DNA from: CAVSJA01 sp963728145
GTDB lineage: Bacteria > Bacteroidota > Bacteroidia > Chitinophagales > Chitinophagaceae
DNA: 64,000 nt
NCBI GenBank assembly: GCA_963728145.1
Contig: CAVSJA010000002.1
Coordinates: 310,001 to 374,000 of the forward strand
Direction of reading: 5' to 3'
The notes under the pieces were generated by a model. That model had not been told where the DNA came from and searched no databases. It saw only the letters and a program-made list of their open reading frames with translations. Both the position numbers and the translations under genes were made by a program. This document shows, piece after piece, positions 19,820 through 28,841 of this stretch (positions within the stretch are counted from its first letter, which is position 1; each line of letters starts with the position of its first letter).

Positions 19820-21370
19820 ATGAAAAAGATATTATATAGCCTGATTCTTTTGGTAACAATAGGGGTAATGCTACCTTATTGTTCGAAAGAAATTAGCAAT
19901 CGGACTGACAATGCTCCTGCGCTGAATCCTTCTAAAACAGATTTGAATGCAGGAACCTGGAAAACAATATTACTTACAGGACCCACTGAGTTTGCTGTTG
20001 CGGCACCTGGTGCTACAACAACGCCAGATTATATTGCTCAAGTGAATGAAATCAAGACCTGGCAGGCTTCATTAACAGAAGCGGAAAAGAAAACAGTAAT
20101 CTATTGGAGCGCTGGCGCTGTTTTGAGATGGAATGAGATTATGCGTGAATTGGTAGCAAAGCATAATTTACCGCCATATCAAAATCCAGATGGAACCTAT
20201 CCTGCTCCAAATGCAAATAACCCGTTGGCATATCCACAATTTCCTTTTGCCAATCCACCTTACGCAGCCAGGGCTTACGCTTATTTCGCAGCGGCGCAAT
20301 ATGATGCACTGGTAGCGGCACATCATTATAAAAAGCTTTACAATAGAGCTGCTCCTTATAATGTCGATGCAACAGTGAATGCGCTGATACCAAAAACAGA
20401 TCTTCCGTCATATCCTTCGGAAGATGCAGTTGTTGCCGGAGTAGCAGGGGAAATAGCGAAGCTTCTCTTCCCCGGTGATCAGGATTTCATTCAACTTAAA
20501 ATAGAAGAACACAAACGAGCAAGATTGATTTCCGGCGCAAATGTGAGAAGTGATATTGAAGCAGGTGAATTACTGGGCAAGCAGGTAGCAGCAAAGTTTG
20601 TTACCCGTGCGCGTGGAGATCGTGCCGGCGCTGCTGGCGGATCACCTGCAATTTGGGCGCAGTTGGAGTCGGATTGTGTTGCGAGAGGCGAAATTCCCTG
20701 GTTTAGTCTTGAAACACCCAAACGTCCTCCAATGCTGATGGCATTTGGAAAGGTTAGAGCTTTTCTTTTTGATTCGCTCACCGCAATTTCATTAAGGCCA
20801 GGACCTCCACCGCTCACCGGAAGTGAACAAATGAAAAAAGAAACCGAAGAGATATACCAGATAACTAAAAATGTCACCAGAGAACAAATCGGTATTGTTC
20901 ATTTTTGGGCAGATGGAGTCGCAACTTATACACCACCGGGACATTGGAATGCAATTGCGGCTGACGATTTCATAAAAAAGAACTTCAGTGAAGTAAGATG
21001 GGCCCGCAATATGGCCTTATTGAATATGGCGATGATGGATGCAGGAATTGTTTGCTGGGATACAAAAATGTTCTATTTCAATCCAAGGCCTTCTCAATTG
21101 AATCCGCAAATAAAAACCTCTACGGGTGTTCCGAATTTTCCAGCATATATATCGGGTCACTCAACTTTCAGCGCAGCAGCAGCAACAGTGCTGGGATATA
21201 TAGTACCTGAAAACAAAACCGCTTATGAGGCGATGGCCAGAGAAGCGTCATTGTCCAGGATGTATGGAGGAATTCATTACCGCGCCGATTGCGAAGTAGG
21301 ATTAGTTGTCGGAGGTAATATTGGAAACTACGCCGTAGTTAAAGGTCAGGCTGATGGTGCAGGGGAATAG
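19820..21370 (+). CDS. Vanadium haloperoxidase/PAP2-like lipoprotein (second)
   Basis: A 516-residue secreted lipoprotein; the signal ends in GVMLPYCSK with the lipid-bearing Cys near residue 21. The PAP2/vanadium-haloperoxidase signature is intact near the C-terminus: KMFYFNPRPSQ, PAYISGHSTF and SRMYGGIHYRAD. The N-terminal 250 residues are helical and Pro-rich. The family includes bacterial acid phosphatases and vanadate-dependent halogenating enzymes; sequence alone does not separate these. Unlike its upstream relative, this copy has no frame break. It is last in a four-gene operon with the two barrels. Confidence 0.83.
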   Translation: MKKILYSLILLVTIGVMLPYCSKEISNRTDNAPALNPSKTDLNAGTWKTILLTGPTEFAVAAPGATTTPDYIAQVNEIKTWQASLTEAEKKTVIYWSAGAVLRWNEIMRELVAKHNLPPYQNPDGTYPAPNANNPLAYPQFPFANPPYAARAYAYFAAAQYDALVAAHHYKKLYNRAAPYNVDATVNALIPKTDLPSYPSEDAVVAGVAGEIAKLLFPGDQDFIQLKIEEHKRARLISGANVRSDIEAGELLGKQVAAKFVTRARGDRAGAAGGSPAIWAQLESDCVARGEIPWFSLETPKRPPMLMAFGKVRAFLFDSLTAISLRPGPPPLTGSEQMKKETEEIYQITKNVTREQIGIVHFWADGVATYTPPGHWNAIAADDFIKKNFSEVRWARNMALLNMAMMDAGIVCWDTKMFYFNPRPSQLNPQIKTSTGVPNFPAYISGHSTFSAAAATVLGYIVPENKTAYEAMAREASLSRMYGGIHYRADCEVGLVVGGNIGNYAVVKGQADGAGE

Positions 21371-21452
21371 CAAGGGGAAAGAGGCAAGAGGCAAAAGGCA
21401 AGAGGCAAGAGGCAAGAGGCAAAAGGCAAGAGGCAAAAGACAAGAGGCAAAA
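21371..21452. repeat. One-armed GGCAAGAGGCAAAA tandem array
   Basis: About a dozen tandem copies of GGCAAGA/GGCAAAA directly follow the stop codon of the second haloperoxidase-like gene. Unlike most other word arrays in this window, I see no reverse-complement arm nearby. The unit is too short and too even for a CRISPR. Confidence 0.8.
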
Positions 21453-21764
21453 CGTAGGGTGCTATCAAATATGCAATCTGCCTGCCGGCAGGCAGGTATA
21501 AAGTATAAAATATTTCGAGGGTTATAATAAACAGTTATAAGACGTCCTGATTCTTCAGGATGTATTTCTTAAGAATTCGCTCATGAAAACAGGCTAAAAA
21601 ATAACGATCAACGAAACAGGGAAATGAATCAACAAACAACCTGTTTACGATCACATACAATTGGACCAGTAGATTCTTCAGTGAGTATTTTTATACGCTG
21701 AAAACTCAAACTAAAAACAATTATCTACTATCTAAAAGAATTACTTGGTTCAAATAAGTACATT
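21453..21764. other. Intergenic region upstream of the TonB receptor
   Basis: Together with the preceding array this is a 394-base gap. It holds a perfect 18-nt palindrome, CTGCCTGCCGGCAGGCAG (21478-21495), and a small dyad CCTGATTCTTCAGG near 21548. No gene or RNA family was recognised. The receptor operon promoter must lie here, but no clean box was found. Confidence 0.6.
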
Positions 21765-23960
21765 ATGAAAAAAATTGCAATACTATTATTAATTATATCG
21801 GTAGCACATAGATTGTCCGCTCAAAATTTGGATACGGAAACAGATACTATCCCATCGAAAACTCTGGACAGTGTGTTTATTAAATCGCTTCAGAAACCAT
21901 ATGCTGCAGTGCCATTGTCTCCTGTTTCCGGCACTTATATTTTCGCCGGAAAAAAATCCGAGCTTATCGATTTGGCACAAATACCTGCAGATATCACTAA
22001 TAAAACCGGCCGACAGGTATTTTCCAAAATACCAGGAGTCTTTGTTTATGATATGGACGGTTCGGGCAACCAGGTCAATATTGCTGCGAGAGGCCTCGAC
22101 CCACATAGAGGTTGGGAATTTAATACGCGCAAGGATGGAATCATTACCAACTCGGATATGTACGGCTATCCTGCTAATCACTATAGCATGCCGCTTGAAA
22201 GTATCGGCCGTGTTGAATTGGTGAGAGGAACTGGTTCACTGCAATACGGAGCACAGTTTGGAGGAATGCTCAACTATATTTCCAAACAGGGGGATACCAG
22301 CCGGCTAATAAGTTTTGAAAGTATTAATACTGCTGGATCATTTAATTTATTGAGTACTTATAATGCGATCGGGGGCAAGCTTGGTAAATTCAGATACTAC
22401 GCATATTACCATCGAAAATCCAGGGACGGCTATCGAGATTTTGAACATACCGATAGTGAAGCAAAATCTGTCATGATCGCCTATGAAACGGAAAAATTCT
22501 CAATACGGGCAGAATGGGCAAATTCGGAATATACTTATCGCACACCGGGTCCATTAACTGATAGTATGTTCCATGCCGATCCAACACAGGCATCAAGAAC
22601 GCGTAACTATTTCAACCCTGATATTTATATTCCTTCCCTTACACTCAATTGGGATCTTTCCACATTAACAAAACTTCAATTGACCGCATCGGCGGTTTTG
22701 GGAAGAAGGAATAGCGTAATGTATGATAAGCCAACAAATATTAAGGATACTATAAATGCAGTGACAAACGATTACAATAATCGCCAGGTGGATATTGATC
22801 GATTCAATAGTTATACTACTGAATTACGTTTGTTGCAGCAATATTCGCTTGGCCCATTGCATCAAAATACTTTGGCTGCAGGTGTTCAATACATGAATAA
22901 TGATCTTCATCGTACTCAATTGGGCAAAGGCACAACCGGTAGTGATTTTGATCTGACACTGGTTGATCCGCAATGGGGAAGGGACCTGCATTTCAAGACA
23001 AAAAACATTGCCCTTTTTGCAGAGAACAAGTTTCAATTGTTAGAAAATCTTTCGGTAAATATTGGTACGCGTATTGAAATCGGCAAGACAGATATGAGCG
23101 GTACGATCATTTATTATCCGGAAAATAAAATCCCGGTTTCAATCGATCATAATTTTCCGTTGTTTGGAGCAAATATTTCTTACAAGCCGAAGGAGAATAT
23201 GGAATTATTTGCAGGGTTTTCGCAGGCATACCGCTCTATGATTTTTAAAGACCTTATTCCGGGATCCCTCTTTGAAAAAGTAGATCCAAATATTAAAGAC
23301 GCCAGAGGATACAACGCAGAAATTGGCTTCAGGGGAAGCAAGAAACTCCTGAGATGGGACATCAGTGGATTCTATATGAAATATGACGATCGCTTTGGCG
23401 CATTGGCAGAAACTGATAGCCTTGGCGTTCCCTATACTTATCGAACTAATATCGGCAACTCTGTTACAAAAGGAATTGAACTTTTTTTACAGGCTGATTG
23501 GGTATTGGGGCGGCAGATTGGTCTTTCAGTTTTTACCTCTACTGCAATCATGGATGCGCGTTATATCGATGCCAGCGTGAAAAAAGGCAATGCGAATGTA
23601 AATATCGATGGAAATAAAGTGGAAACAGTTCCTGGCATTATCACCAGGAACGGTGCGGCAATAAGGATTGGAAAATTCAGCTATTCCGTATTGTATAGTT
23701 ATACCGGAGAAAGTTTTGCGGATGCATTGAATACTGTTGAGCCACTCAAAACAACGGGTGCAGTTGGGTTAGTACCTGCATATGGACTATTGGATATGAA
23801 CGCATCATTCCGTTTTACAGCAAACCTGGAAGCAAGATTGAATGTGAGTAATGTTACCGATAAACAATATTTTACCAAACGCCCATCATTTTATCCTGGT
23901 CCCGGAGTGTGGCCATCGGATGGAAGAAATATAAGCGGAACAATTTTTATCCGGCTTTGA
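21765..23960 (+). CDS. TonB-dependent outer-membrane receptor
   Basis: A 731-residue receptor with signal peptide (MKKIAILLLIISVAHRLSAQ). The plug domain is at about 75-190 (TGRQVFSKIPGVFVYDMDGS, NIAARGL, RVELVRGTGSLQYG), followed by a 22-strand barrel ending in GTIFIRL. It resembles FecA/iron-siderophore-type receptors and lacks the carboxypeptidase-like N-terminal extension of SusC proteins, and no SusD is nearby. It imports an unknown ligand using TonB energy. It heads an operon with three AhpD-like proteins and an MFS transporter at gaps of 26, 10, 12 and 2 bases, so ligand uptake and processing are probably linked. Confidence 0.9.
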   Translation: MKKIAILLLIISVAHRLSAQNLDTETDTIPSKTLDSVFIKSLQKPYAAVPLSPVSGTYIFAGKKSELIDLAQIPADITNKTGRQVFSKIPGVFVYDMDGSGNQVNIAARGLDPHRGWEFNTRKDGIITNSDMYGYPANHYSMPLESIGRVELVRGTGSLQYGAQFGGMLNYISKQGDTSRLISFESINTAGSFNLLSTYNAIGGKLGKFRYYAYYHRKSRDGYRDFEHTDSEAKSVMIAYETEKFSIRAEWANSEYTYRTPGPLTDSMFHADPTQASRTRNYFNPDIYIPSLTLNWDLSTLTKLQLTASAVLGRRNSVMYDKPTNIKDTINAVTNDYNNRQVDIDRFNSYTTELRLLQQYSLGPLHQNTLAAGVQYMNNDLHRTQLGKGTTGSDFDLTLVDPQWGRDLHFKTKNIALFAENKFQLLENLSVNIGTRIEIGKTDMSGTIIYYPENKIPVSIDHNFPLFGANISYKPKENMELFAGFSQAYRSMIFKDLIPGSLFEKVDPNIKDARGYNAEIGFRGSKKLLRWDISGFYMKYDDRFGALAETDSLGVPYTYRTNIGNSVTKGIELFLQADWVLGRQIGLSVFTSTAIMDARYIDASVKKGNANVNIDGNKVETVPGIITRNGAAIRIGKFSYSVLYSYTGESFADALNTVEPLKTTGAVGLVPAYGLLDMNASFRFTANLEARLNVSNVTDKQYFTKRPSFYPGPGVWPSDGRNISGTIFIRL

Positions 23961-23986
23961 TTACCTTTCCATCTTAAAAACAATCA

Positions 23987-24550
23987 ATGCCATATATTCC
24001 TTTAGAAGAACATCTGCCTGGAATTACTGGCTTGCTTGAATATCGAAAAGATACCGCTGAACCGATACGGGCATTGACGCAGATCCTATTGCGTGGTCCT
24101 TCAACTTTGTCAGAAGGAGAAAGGGAATTGATTGCGACAATTGTTTCTTATCGCAATGAATGTAAGTTCTGTTACACTGCGCATACAGCCGCTGCCGATC
24201 TTTTATTGGGAGAAGACAATACGACTTGTGAAATAGTAAAGGATATTAATACCGCACCTGTCGGTGAAAAAATGAAATGCTTATTGACAATTGCTTCACA
24301 GGTTCAGGAAAATGGCAAAAGCGTTACACCGGAATCCATTCAAAAAGCAAAAGATGCAGGGGCAACGGATATCGAAATACACGATACCGTTCTGATTGCG
24401 GCGATGTTCTGCATGTACAACCGGTATGTCGATGGACTCTCCACCGTTACGCCAACGGATCCTGCTTTTTATAAAGGAATGGCCGAAAGATTAAAGAATA
24501 ATGGATATAACCGGCTTCCGCAAGGCTATGATCATTTGAAAAAGAAATGA
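23987..24550 (+). CDS. AhpD-like/carboxymuconolactone decarboxylase-family protein 1
   Basis: A 187-residue protein of the AhpD-like fold. The redox motif is ECKFCYTAH (about residues 62-70), the C-x2-C-x3-H signature of peroxidase-related alkylhydroperoxidase proteins. The preceding SEGERELIATIVSYRN and the later EIHDTVLIAAMFCMYNRYVD are also family features. Members reduce peroxides with the two Cys residues or, in CMD enzymes, decarboxylate lactones. It is one of three paralogues in this operon sharing the same start style (PYIPLEEHLPGI). Confidence 0.85.
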   Translation: MPYIPLEEHLPGITGLLEYRKDTAEPIRALTQILLRGPSTLSEGERELIATIVSYRNECKFCYTAHTAAADLLLGEDNTTCEIVKDINTAPVGEKMKCLLTIASQVQENGKSVTPESIQKAKDAGATDIEIHDTVLIAAMFCMYNRYVDGLSTVTPTDPAFYKGMAERLKNNGYNRLPQGYDHLKKK

Positions 24551-24560
24551 GTCATTCATT

Positions 24561-25826
24561 ATGGAACTAACTCCACCACATACAATTGAAAAAGCTGAAG
24601 GCATCAGCTTTTATCATTGGATACTATTTGCTATTTGTTTTTTGGGAACTGCATTCGCTGGCACAATATCCACTTTGATGTCGGTTTATCTTCCGGTAGC
24701 AGTAAGAGATTTGTTGGGAAATAAGGATAGTAATGAATTGAATAATATCAGTGCCTATATCAATTCAATCTTTATTTATGGTGGAGCAGTTGGAGGTTTA
24801 ATTTCTGGAATCTTAAGTGACAAACTCGGAAGAAAATTTGCGGTTATTTTTTCCATTGCTTCTTATGGCATATTCACAATTCTTACCGGCTTAATGCCGA
24901 ATTGGTGGGCAGTAGTGATCTGTCGATTCTTTAGTGGCTTTGGACTTGGAGCGGTATTGGTTACCACAAATACGATTATGATCGAAGAATGGCCTAAAAA
25001 GACGAGGGCGATCTTCGTTGGAATATTGTCTATCGCAATTCCGGTGGGAATCTTTTCAGCAGGTGTAATTGACTACTTCGTTTCATCGTGGCGGCAGGCC
25101 TTTCTCGTTGGCATCCTGCCAACAGCTCTGGCGATTCTTTCTTTCTGGTCATTGAAGGAATCCGATCAATGGAAGAGCAATCGAAGTATCGCCTCAGGAA
25201 AAAATAGAAACAATGATTCTCTTTTTTCGGGAAGTCATATTAAAGACCTGGTTCTCGGATCTATAATATTTGGAACCATGTTGATCGGACTATGGGCAAT
25301 TTTTTCCTGGTTGCCTACCTGGATGCAGACACTTATTACCTCGGGCGATGGACAAAAGGAACGCGGCATTGGAATGATGATGCTGGGCATGGGCGGTTTG
25401 ATAGGAGGATTTTTGTCCGGTTGGTTGATCAATGCGTTCGGTGCAAGAAATTCGATGCTCCTTTGTTTTTCCGTTTGTACAGTCTTATCATTCGTACTGT
25501 TGAAGACAAACACTACTTTTTCATCCATTATTTATCTAGAGATCGCCGTGCTTGCATTTTTCTTTGGCGCAAGCCAGGGCGTTCTTTCCGTGTATATCCC
25601 AAATTTGTTTCCCGTCGCGATCCGGGGAACTGCAACAGGTTTTTGTTTTAATATCGGCAGATTGTTTACCGCCACCGCAGTTTTATTTGTAGGCGTATTA
25701 GTTACAGAACTGGGCGGATACGGTAATGCCCTATTTATTTTTTCGTTGGTATTTGTATTGGGACTGATCGTAACGTTTTTTGCGAGTCCGGTTCAGTCCC
25801 CTGGAAAATTCGTCGTAGAAAAATAA
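24561..25826 (+). CDS. MFS transporter
   Basis: A 421-residue major-facilitator protein with about twelve transmembrane helices. The loop 2-3 signature GILSDKLGRKFAV (about residue 88-100) and the helix 4/5 region CRFFSGFGLGAVLV, then EEWPKKTRAIFVG, resemble the sugar/aromatic-acid:proton symporter branch. It moves a solute across the inner membrane, probably the same compound class taken up by the upstream TonB receptor. It sits between the first and second AhpD-like genes with gaps of 10 and 12 bases. The substrate cannot be named. Confidence 0.85.
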   Translation: MELTPPHTIEKAEGISFYHWILFAICFLGTAFAGTISTLMSVYLPVAVRDLLGNKDSNELNNISAYINSIFIYGGAVGGLISGILSDKLGRKFAVIFSIASYGIFTILTGLMPNWWAVVICRFFSGFGLGAVLVTTNTIMIEEWPKKTRAIFVGILSIAIPVGIFSAGVIDYFVSSWRQAFLVGILPTALAILSFWSLKESDQWKSNRSIASGKNRNNDSLFSGSHIKDLVLGSIIFGTMLIGLWAIFSWLPTWMQTLITSGDGQKERGIGMMMLGMGGLIGGFLSGWLINAFGARNSMLLCFSVCTVLSFVLLKTNTTFSSIIYLEIAVLAFFFGASQGVLSVYIPNLFPVAIRGTATGFCFNIGRLFTATAVLFVGVLVTELGGYGNALFIFSLVFVLGLIVTFFASPVQSPGKFVVEK

Positions 25827-25838
25827 TGATTGAGTTAA

Positions 25839-26391
25839 ATGGCCCATATAAAAATTGACGAAACAATTCCCGGTATCAGGAGCCTGGTTTTATTCAGGCC
25901 TGAAACCGGTAGGCCTTTGTATGAACTTGCACAGGTCTTATTACGTGGACCTTCTCCATTGTCAGAGGCCGAAAGAGAATTGATTGCTGCATACGTATCG
26001 CATCGCAATGAATGTATGTTTTGCAGGAATAGCCATGCTGCTGCCGCACGATATTTATTTAAAGAACGATAATCCAGTAGTTGACGAAGTATTGAAACAA
26101 ATGGAGGGATCGAAACTTAGTACGAAAATGAAAGCCTTGTTGAATATCGCAGCCAGGGTTCAGATAGGTGGAAAGGAAGTGAAACCAGATGACATAGAAA
26201 AAGCGAAATCACTTGGTGCGGATGATGGGGAAATACACGATACCGTGCTGATCGCGGGAGCATTTAGTATGTTCAACCGATATGTTGACGGACTTGCAAG
26301 TTTCACACCAACTGATCCATTGCTGTATGAAGAAATGGGAAGACGAATGGTAGAAGAAGGATATACCTTTCCTAAACAATCGAAATCCTGA
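25839..26391 (+). CDS. AhpD-like protein 2 (one frameshift)
   Basis: The second paralogue, about 184 residues once joined. The N-terminal frame (MAHIKIDETIPGIRSL) carries SEAERELIAAYVSHRN and the ECMFCRNSH redox motif, then runs to a stop at 26072. One extra base near 26068 (AAAGAAC before GATAATCCA) explains the break; the other frame continues DNPVVDEVLK to EIHDTVLIAGAFSMFNRYVD. The intact relatives on both sides show where the join belongs. If the break is real, the truncated protein would keep its Cys pair but lose the C-terminal half. Confidence 0.8.
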
Positions 26392-26393
26392 TT

Positions 26394-26945
26394 ATGGCAT
26401 ATATAGAATTACCAGAAGGATTACCGGGAATAAGGGGACCGATGGCATTCCGGGCAGAAACTGCGAAGCCAATGAATGAATTGGCGGAGATATTATTGCG
26501 TGACGATAACAATACCCTTACCCGCGGAGAAAGGGAATTAATCGGAGCCTATGTTTCTTCTCTCAATAACTGTTTCTTTTGCGAAAATGTACATAGCGCA
26601 ATGGCCCAGCACTATTTTCAGTGTAATTCGGAATTCCTGGAATTGATGATGAAGCAGCACCAAAAGGCACCCATATCCGAAAAATTAAAATCATTGTTGT
26701 CAATTGCAGGCAGTGTTCAAAAAGGCGGCAAGCAAGTTACAGCTGCGCAAATTGAAAAAGCCAGAGAAGCTGGTGCGACGGATCGGGAGATCCATGATAC
26801 GGTATTGATCGCGGCTACTTTCTGCATGTTCAACCGCTATGTTGATGGTCTGGCAACCTGGGCGCCAACCGACCGGGAAATCTATCTCTCTCGTGCCAAG
26901 ATGCGCGCCGAAGAAGGCTATTTAGATTTGAATCCCTACAAATAA
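26394..26945 (+). CDS. AhpD-like/carboxymuconolactone decarboxylase-family protein 3
   Basis: The third paralogue, 183 residues, starting 2 bases after the second. Motifs: TRGERELIGAYVSSLN, then NCFFCENVH (C-x2-C-x3-H), and EIHDTVLIAATFCMFNRYVD. The region between the redox motif and the C-terminal helix differs from the other two, so the three copies are not a recent duplication. They could form a hetero-oligomer, as AhpD-like proteins are usually trimers or hexamers; that is inference. It ends the receptor operon. Confidence 0.85.
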   Translation: MAYIELPEGLPGIRGPMAFRAETAKPMNELAEILLRDDNNTLTRGERELIGAYVSSLNNCFFCENVHSAMAQHYFQCNSEFLELMMKQHQKAPISEKLKSLLSIAGSVQKGGKQVTAAQIEKAREAGATDREIHDTVLIAATFCMFNRYVDGLATWAPTDREIYLSRAKMRAEEGYLDLNPYK

Positions 26946-26986
26946 AACGACTCCCGACTCCTGACTCCCGACTCCAGACTCTCTTT
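26945..26986. repeat. One-armed GACTCCCGACTCC array
   Basis: Tandem copies of GACTCCCGACTCCTGACTCC lie in the 67-base gap before the trehalase gene. The reverse-complement word, GGGAGTCGGGAGTT, is found inside ispG at 32462-32498. A TATCTTTA box just after it (about 26988-26995) could be the trehalase promoter. Confidence 0.75.
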
Positions 26987-27012
26987 CGTATCTTTATCTC
27001 TACTGGAGTCAT

Positions 27013-28665
27013 ATGAAAAAGATATTGTTGAGCTTAATGCTGGGGACAACATTGCATTCAATATTTGCGCAAACTCCACCAGCAGCCCCGCTCCCCCCGG
27101 ATAAAATCTACGGACAACTATTTCATGACGTACAAATGGCAAAAGTATTTCCTGACGGAAAAACTTTCGTCGATTGTGTACCCAAACGAAATCCAAAAGA
27201 TATCGTTGCAGATTATGCGAAGCAAAAAACTACCCAAGGTTTTGATCTGAAGAAATTCGTGGATGACAATTTTGAATTGCCGCGGACGCCGCAAATAAAT
27301 TATATCACAAAGGAAACTGATGTGGTAATGCACATCAAAAATCTTTGGGGTGTTTTGAGAAGAGAGCCAGACAAACCTGTTGAAGGAAGTTCGCTTATTC
27401 CTCTGCCTTATCCATATATCGTTCCAGGCGGGCGTTTCCGCGAAGTGTATTACTGGGATTCTTACTTTACCATGCTGGGATTGCGAGAGAGTGGTGAAAC
27501 GGAAATGATCGAGAACATGGTAAAGAATTTTGCCTGGCTTATCGAAACATACGGACATATTCCTAATGGGAACCGTACCTATTATATGAGCCGTTCACAA
27601 CCTCCATTTTTTGCATTGATGGTGGAATTGCTCGCCGAGATCAAAGGCGATTCAATCTACGGCACTTATTTACCCGCATTAGAAAAGGAATATAAATTTT
27701 GGATGGATGGAGCAGCAAAACTAAAGGCTGGCCAGGCTTTTCGCCGTGTAGTGAAGATGGGGGATGGTTCAATATTGAATCGCTATTGGGATGATAATCC
27801 TGCTCCAAGGCAGGAAAGCTATAAAGAAGATGTGGAGACTGCTGAACAAGTGGTAAAGAATTTTATCATGGTTGCAATATTCCAGGATGCGCAGCAGCAG
27901 AAAAAAGCAACCGACGAATTGCGCGGAAAAATCTATACTAATCTTCGGGCTGGCGCTGAAAGTGGAATTGATTTCAGCACGCGCTGGTTCAAGGATAGAA
28001 AGAATATCACAACAATTCAGGTGATCGACTATGTTCCGGTAGATCTGAATGCATTGTTATATAAACTTGAAACGGTGATCGCGAAAGCCAAACTCGTAAA
28101 AAGGGATGAGATTTTTTCGAATGAGTACAAGAAAAAAGCAGAGACCAGGAGAAAGGCCATCGACAAGTATTGCTGGAATAAAACTTTGAAATTCTATACA
28201 GACTATAATTTCCGGACGAAAACGATTTCTGAACTGGTAAATCCGGGAGGAATGTATCCATTCTGTTTGTTTCAAAGCAGACTGGATTACATGAGTCTGC
28301 TTGCCCGACAGGCTTCAGAACAAATCAAGTCTAAACTTCTTCAACCAGGCGGTATTTTGACAACTCCGATCAATTCGGGCCAACAATGGGATGCACCAAA
28401 TGGATGGCCACCCCTGGAATGGATGACCATCTGGGGCCTGGATCGTTGCGGCCAACGCGAACTGGCAAGGGATATTAGTCAACGTTGGATAAAATTGAAT
28501 GTGGATGTCTTCAAACGTACCGGCAAGCTCATGGAAAAATACAATGTTGCGGATACCCATCTTGAAGCGGGTGGTGGAGAGTATCCATCGCAGGATGGAT
28601 TTGGATGGACAAATGGGGTTTTGTTGGCTTTGATTAAGAAATATGGAATGCCGAAAGACCAATGA
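27013..28665 (+). CDS. treA: Periplasmic trehalase (GH37)
   Basis: A 550-residue secreted glycosidase that splits trehalose into two glucose molecules. A signal peptide (LLSLMLGTTLHSIFAQ) precedes the GH37 (alpha/alpha)6 barrel. Both trehalase signatures are present: PGGRFREVYYWDSYF (about residues 137-151) and QWDAPNGWPPLEW (about 460-472); the GGGEYPSQDGFGWTNGV element ends the domain. Length is typical of TreA. It is flanked by word arrays and appears monocistronic. The GH65 enzyme in the fucose cluster could act on related alpha-linked sugars. Confidence 0.93.
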   Translation: MKKILLSLMLGTTLHSIFAQTPPAAPLPPDKIYGQLFHDVQMAKVFPDGKTFVDCVPKRNPKDIVADYAKQKTTQGFDLKKFVDDNFELPRTPQINYITKETDVVMHIKNLWGVLRREPDKPVEGSSLIPLPYPYIVPGGRFREVYYWDSYFTMLGLRESGETEMIENMVKNFAWLIETYGHIPNGNRTYYMSRSQPPFFALMVELLAEIKGDSIYGTYLPALEKEYKFWMDGAAKLKAGQAFRRVVKMGDGSILNRYWDDNPAPRQESYKEDVETAEQVVKNFIMVAIFQDAQQQKKATDELRGKIYTNLRAGAESGIDFSTRWFKDRKNITTIQVIDYVPVDLNALLYKLETVIAKAKLVKRDEIFSNEYKKKAETRRKAIDKYCWNKTLKFYTDYNFRTKTISELVNPGGMYPFCLFQSRLDYMSLLARQASEQIKSKLLQPGGILTTPINSGQQWDAPNGWPPLEWMTIWGLDRCGQRELARDISQRWIKLNVDVFKRTGKLMEKYNVADTHLEAGGGEYPSQDGFGWTNGVLLALIKKYGMPKDQ

Positions 28666-28813
28666 ACAGAAGAACAGAAGAACAGAGGAACAGAAGAACT
28701 GCAGAATACCAGAATACCAGAATACTAACTAATACTTTTAAGTGTCAAAATTCTACTGACCTACTGTTCTACTGATCTGCTGTTCCGCTGTTCATCTGTT
28801 CCGCTGTTCTTCC
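28664..28813. repeat. Self-complementary GAACAGAA/TTCTGTTC word array
   Basis: The left arm is a run of GAACAGAAGAACAGAGGAACAG and ACCAGAATACCAGAAT; the right arm is made of CTACTGTTCTACTGATCTGCTGTTCCGCTGTTC. It begins at the trehalase stop codon and ends just upstream of the next promoter. The interior (about 45 bases) is not repetitive. Confidence 0.8.
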
Positions 28814-28819
28814 GATCAT

Positions 28820-28827
28820 TATCTTTG
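28820..28827 (+). promoter_or_regulatory. Bacteroidota-type -7 promoter box (TATCTTTG)
   Basis: TATCTTTG is an exact match to the TAnnTTTG -7 consensus of Bacteroidota and lies 14 bases before the GTG start of the class D beta-lactamase-like gene. A clear -33 TTG is not evident, because the expected position falls in the word array. Confidence 0.55.
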
Positions 28828-28841
28828 CGAAAATTTTACTA

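Noticed and set aside
21371..21452. GGCAAGAGGCAAAA repeats as a CRISPR array
   Set aside because: Units of 7-14 bases run directly into each other with no unique spacers, and there are no cas genes in the window.
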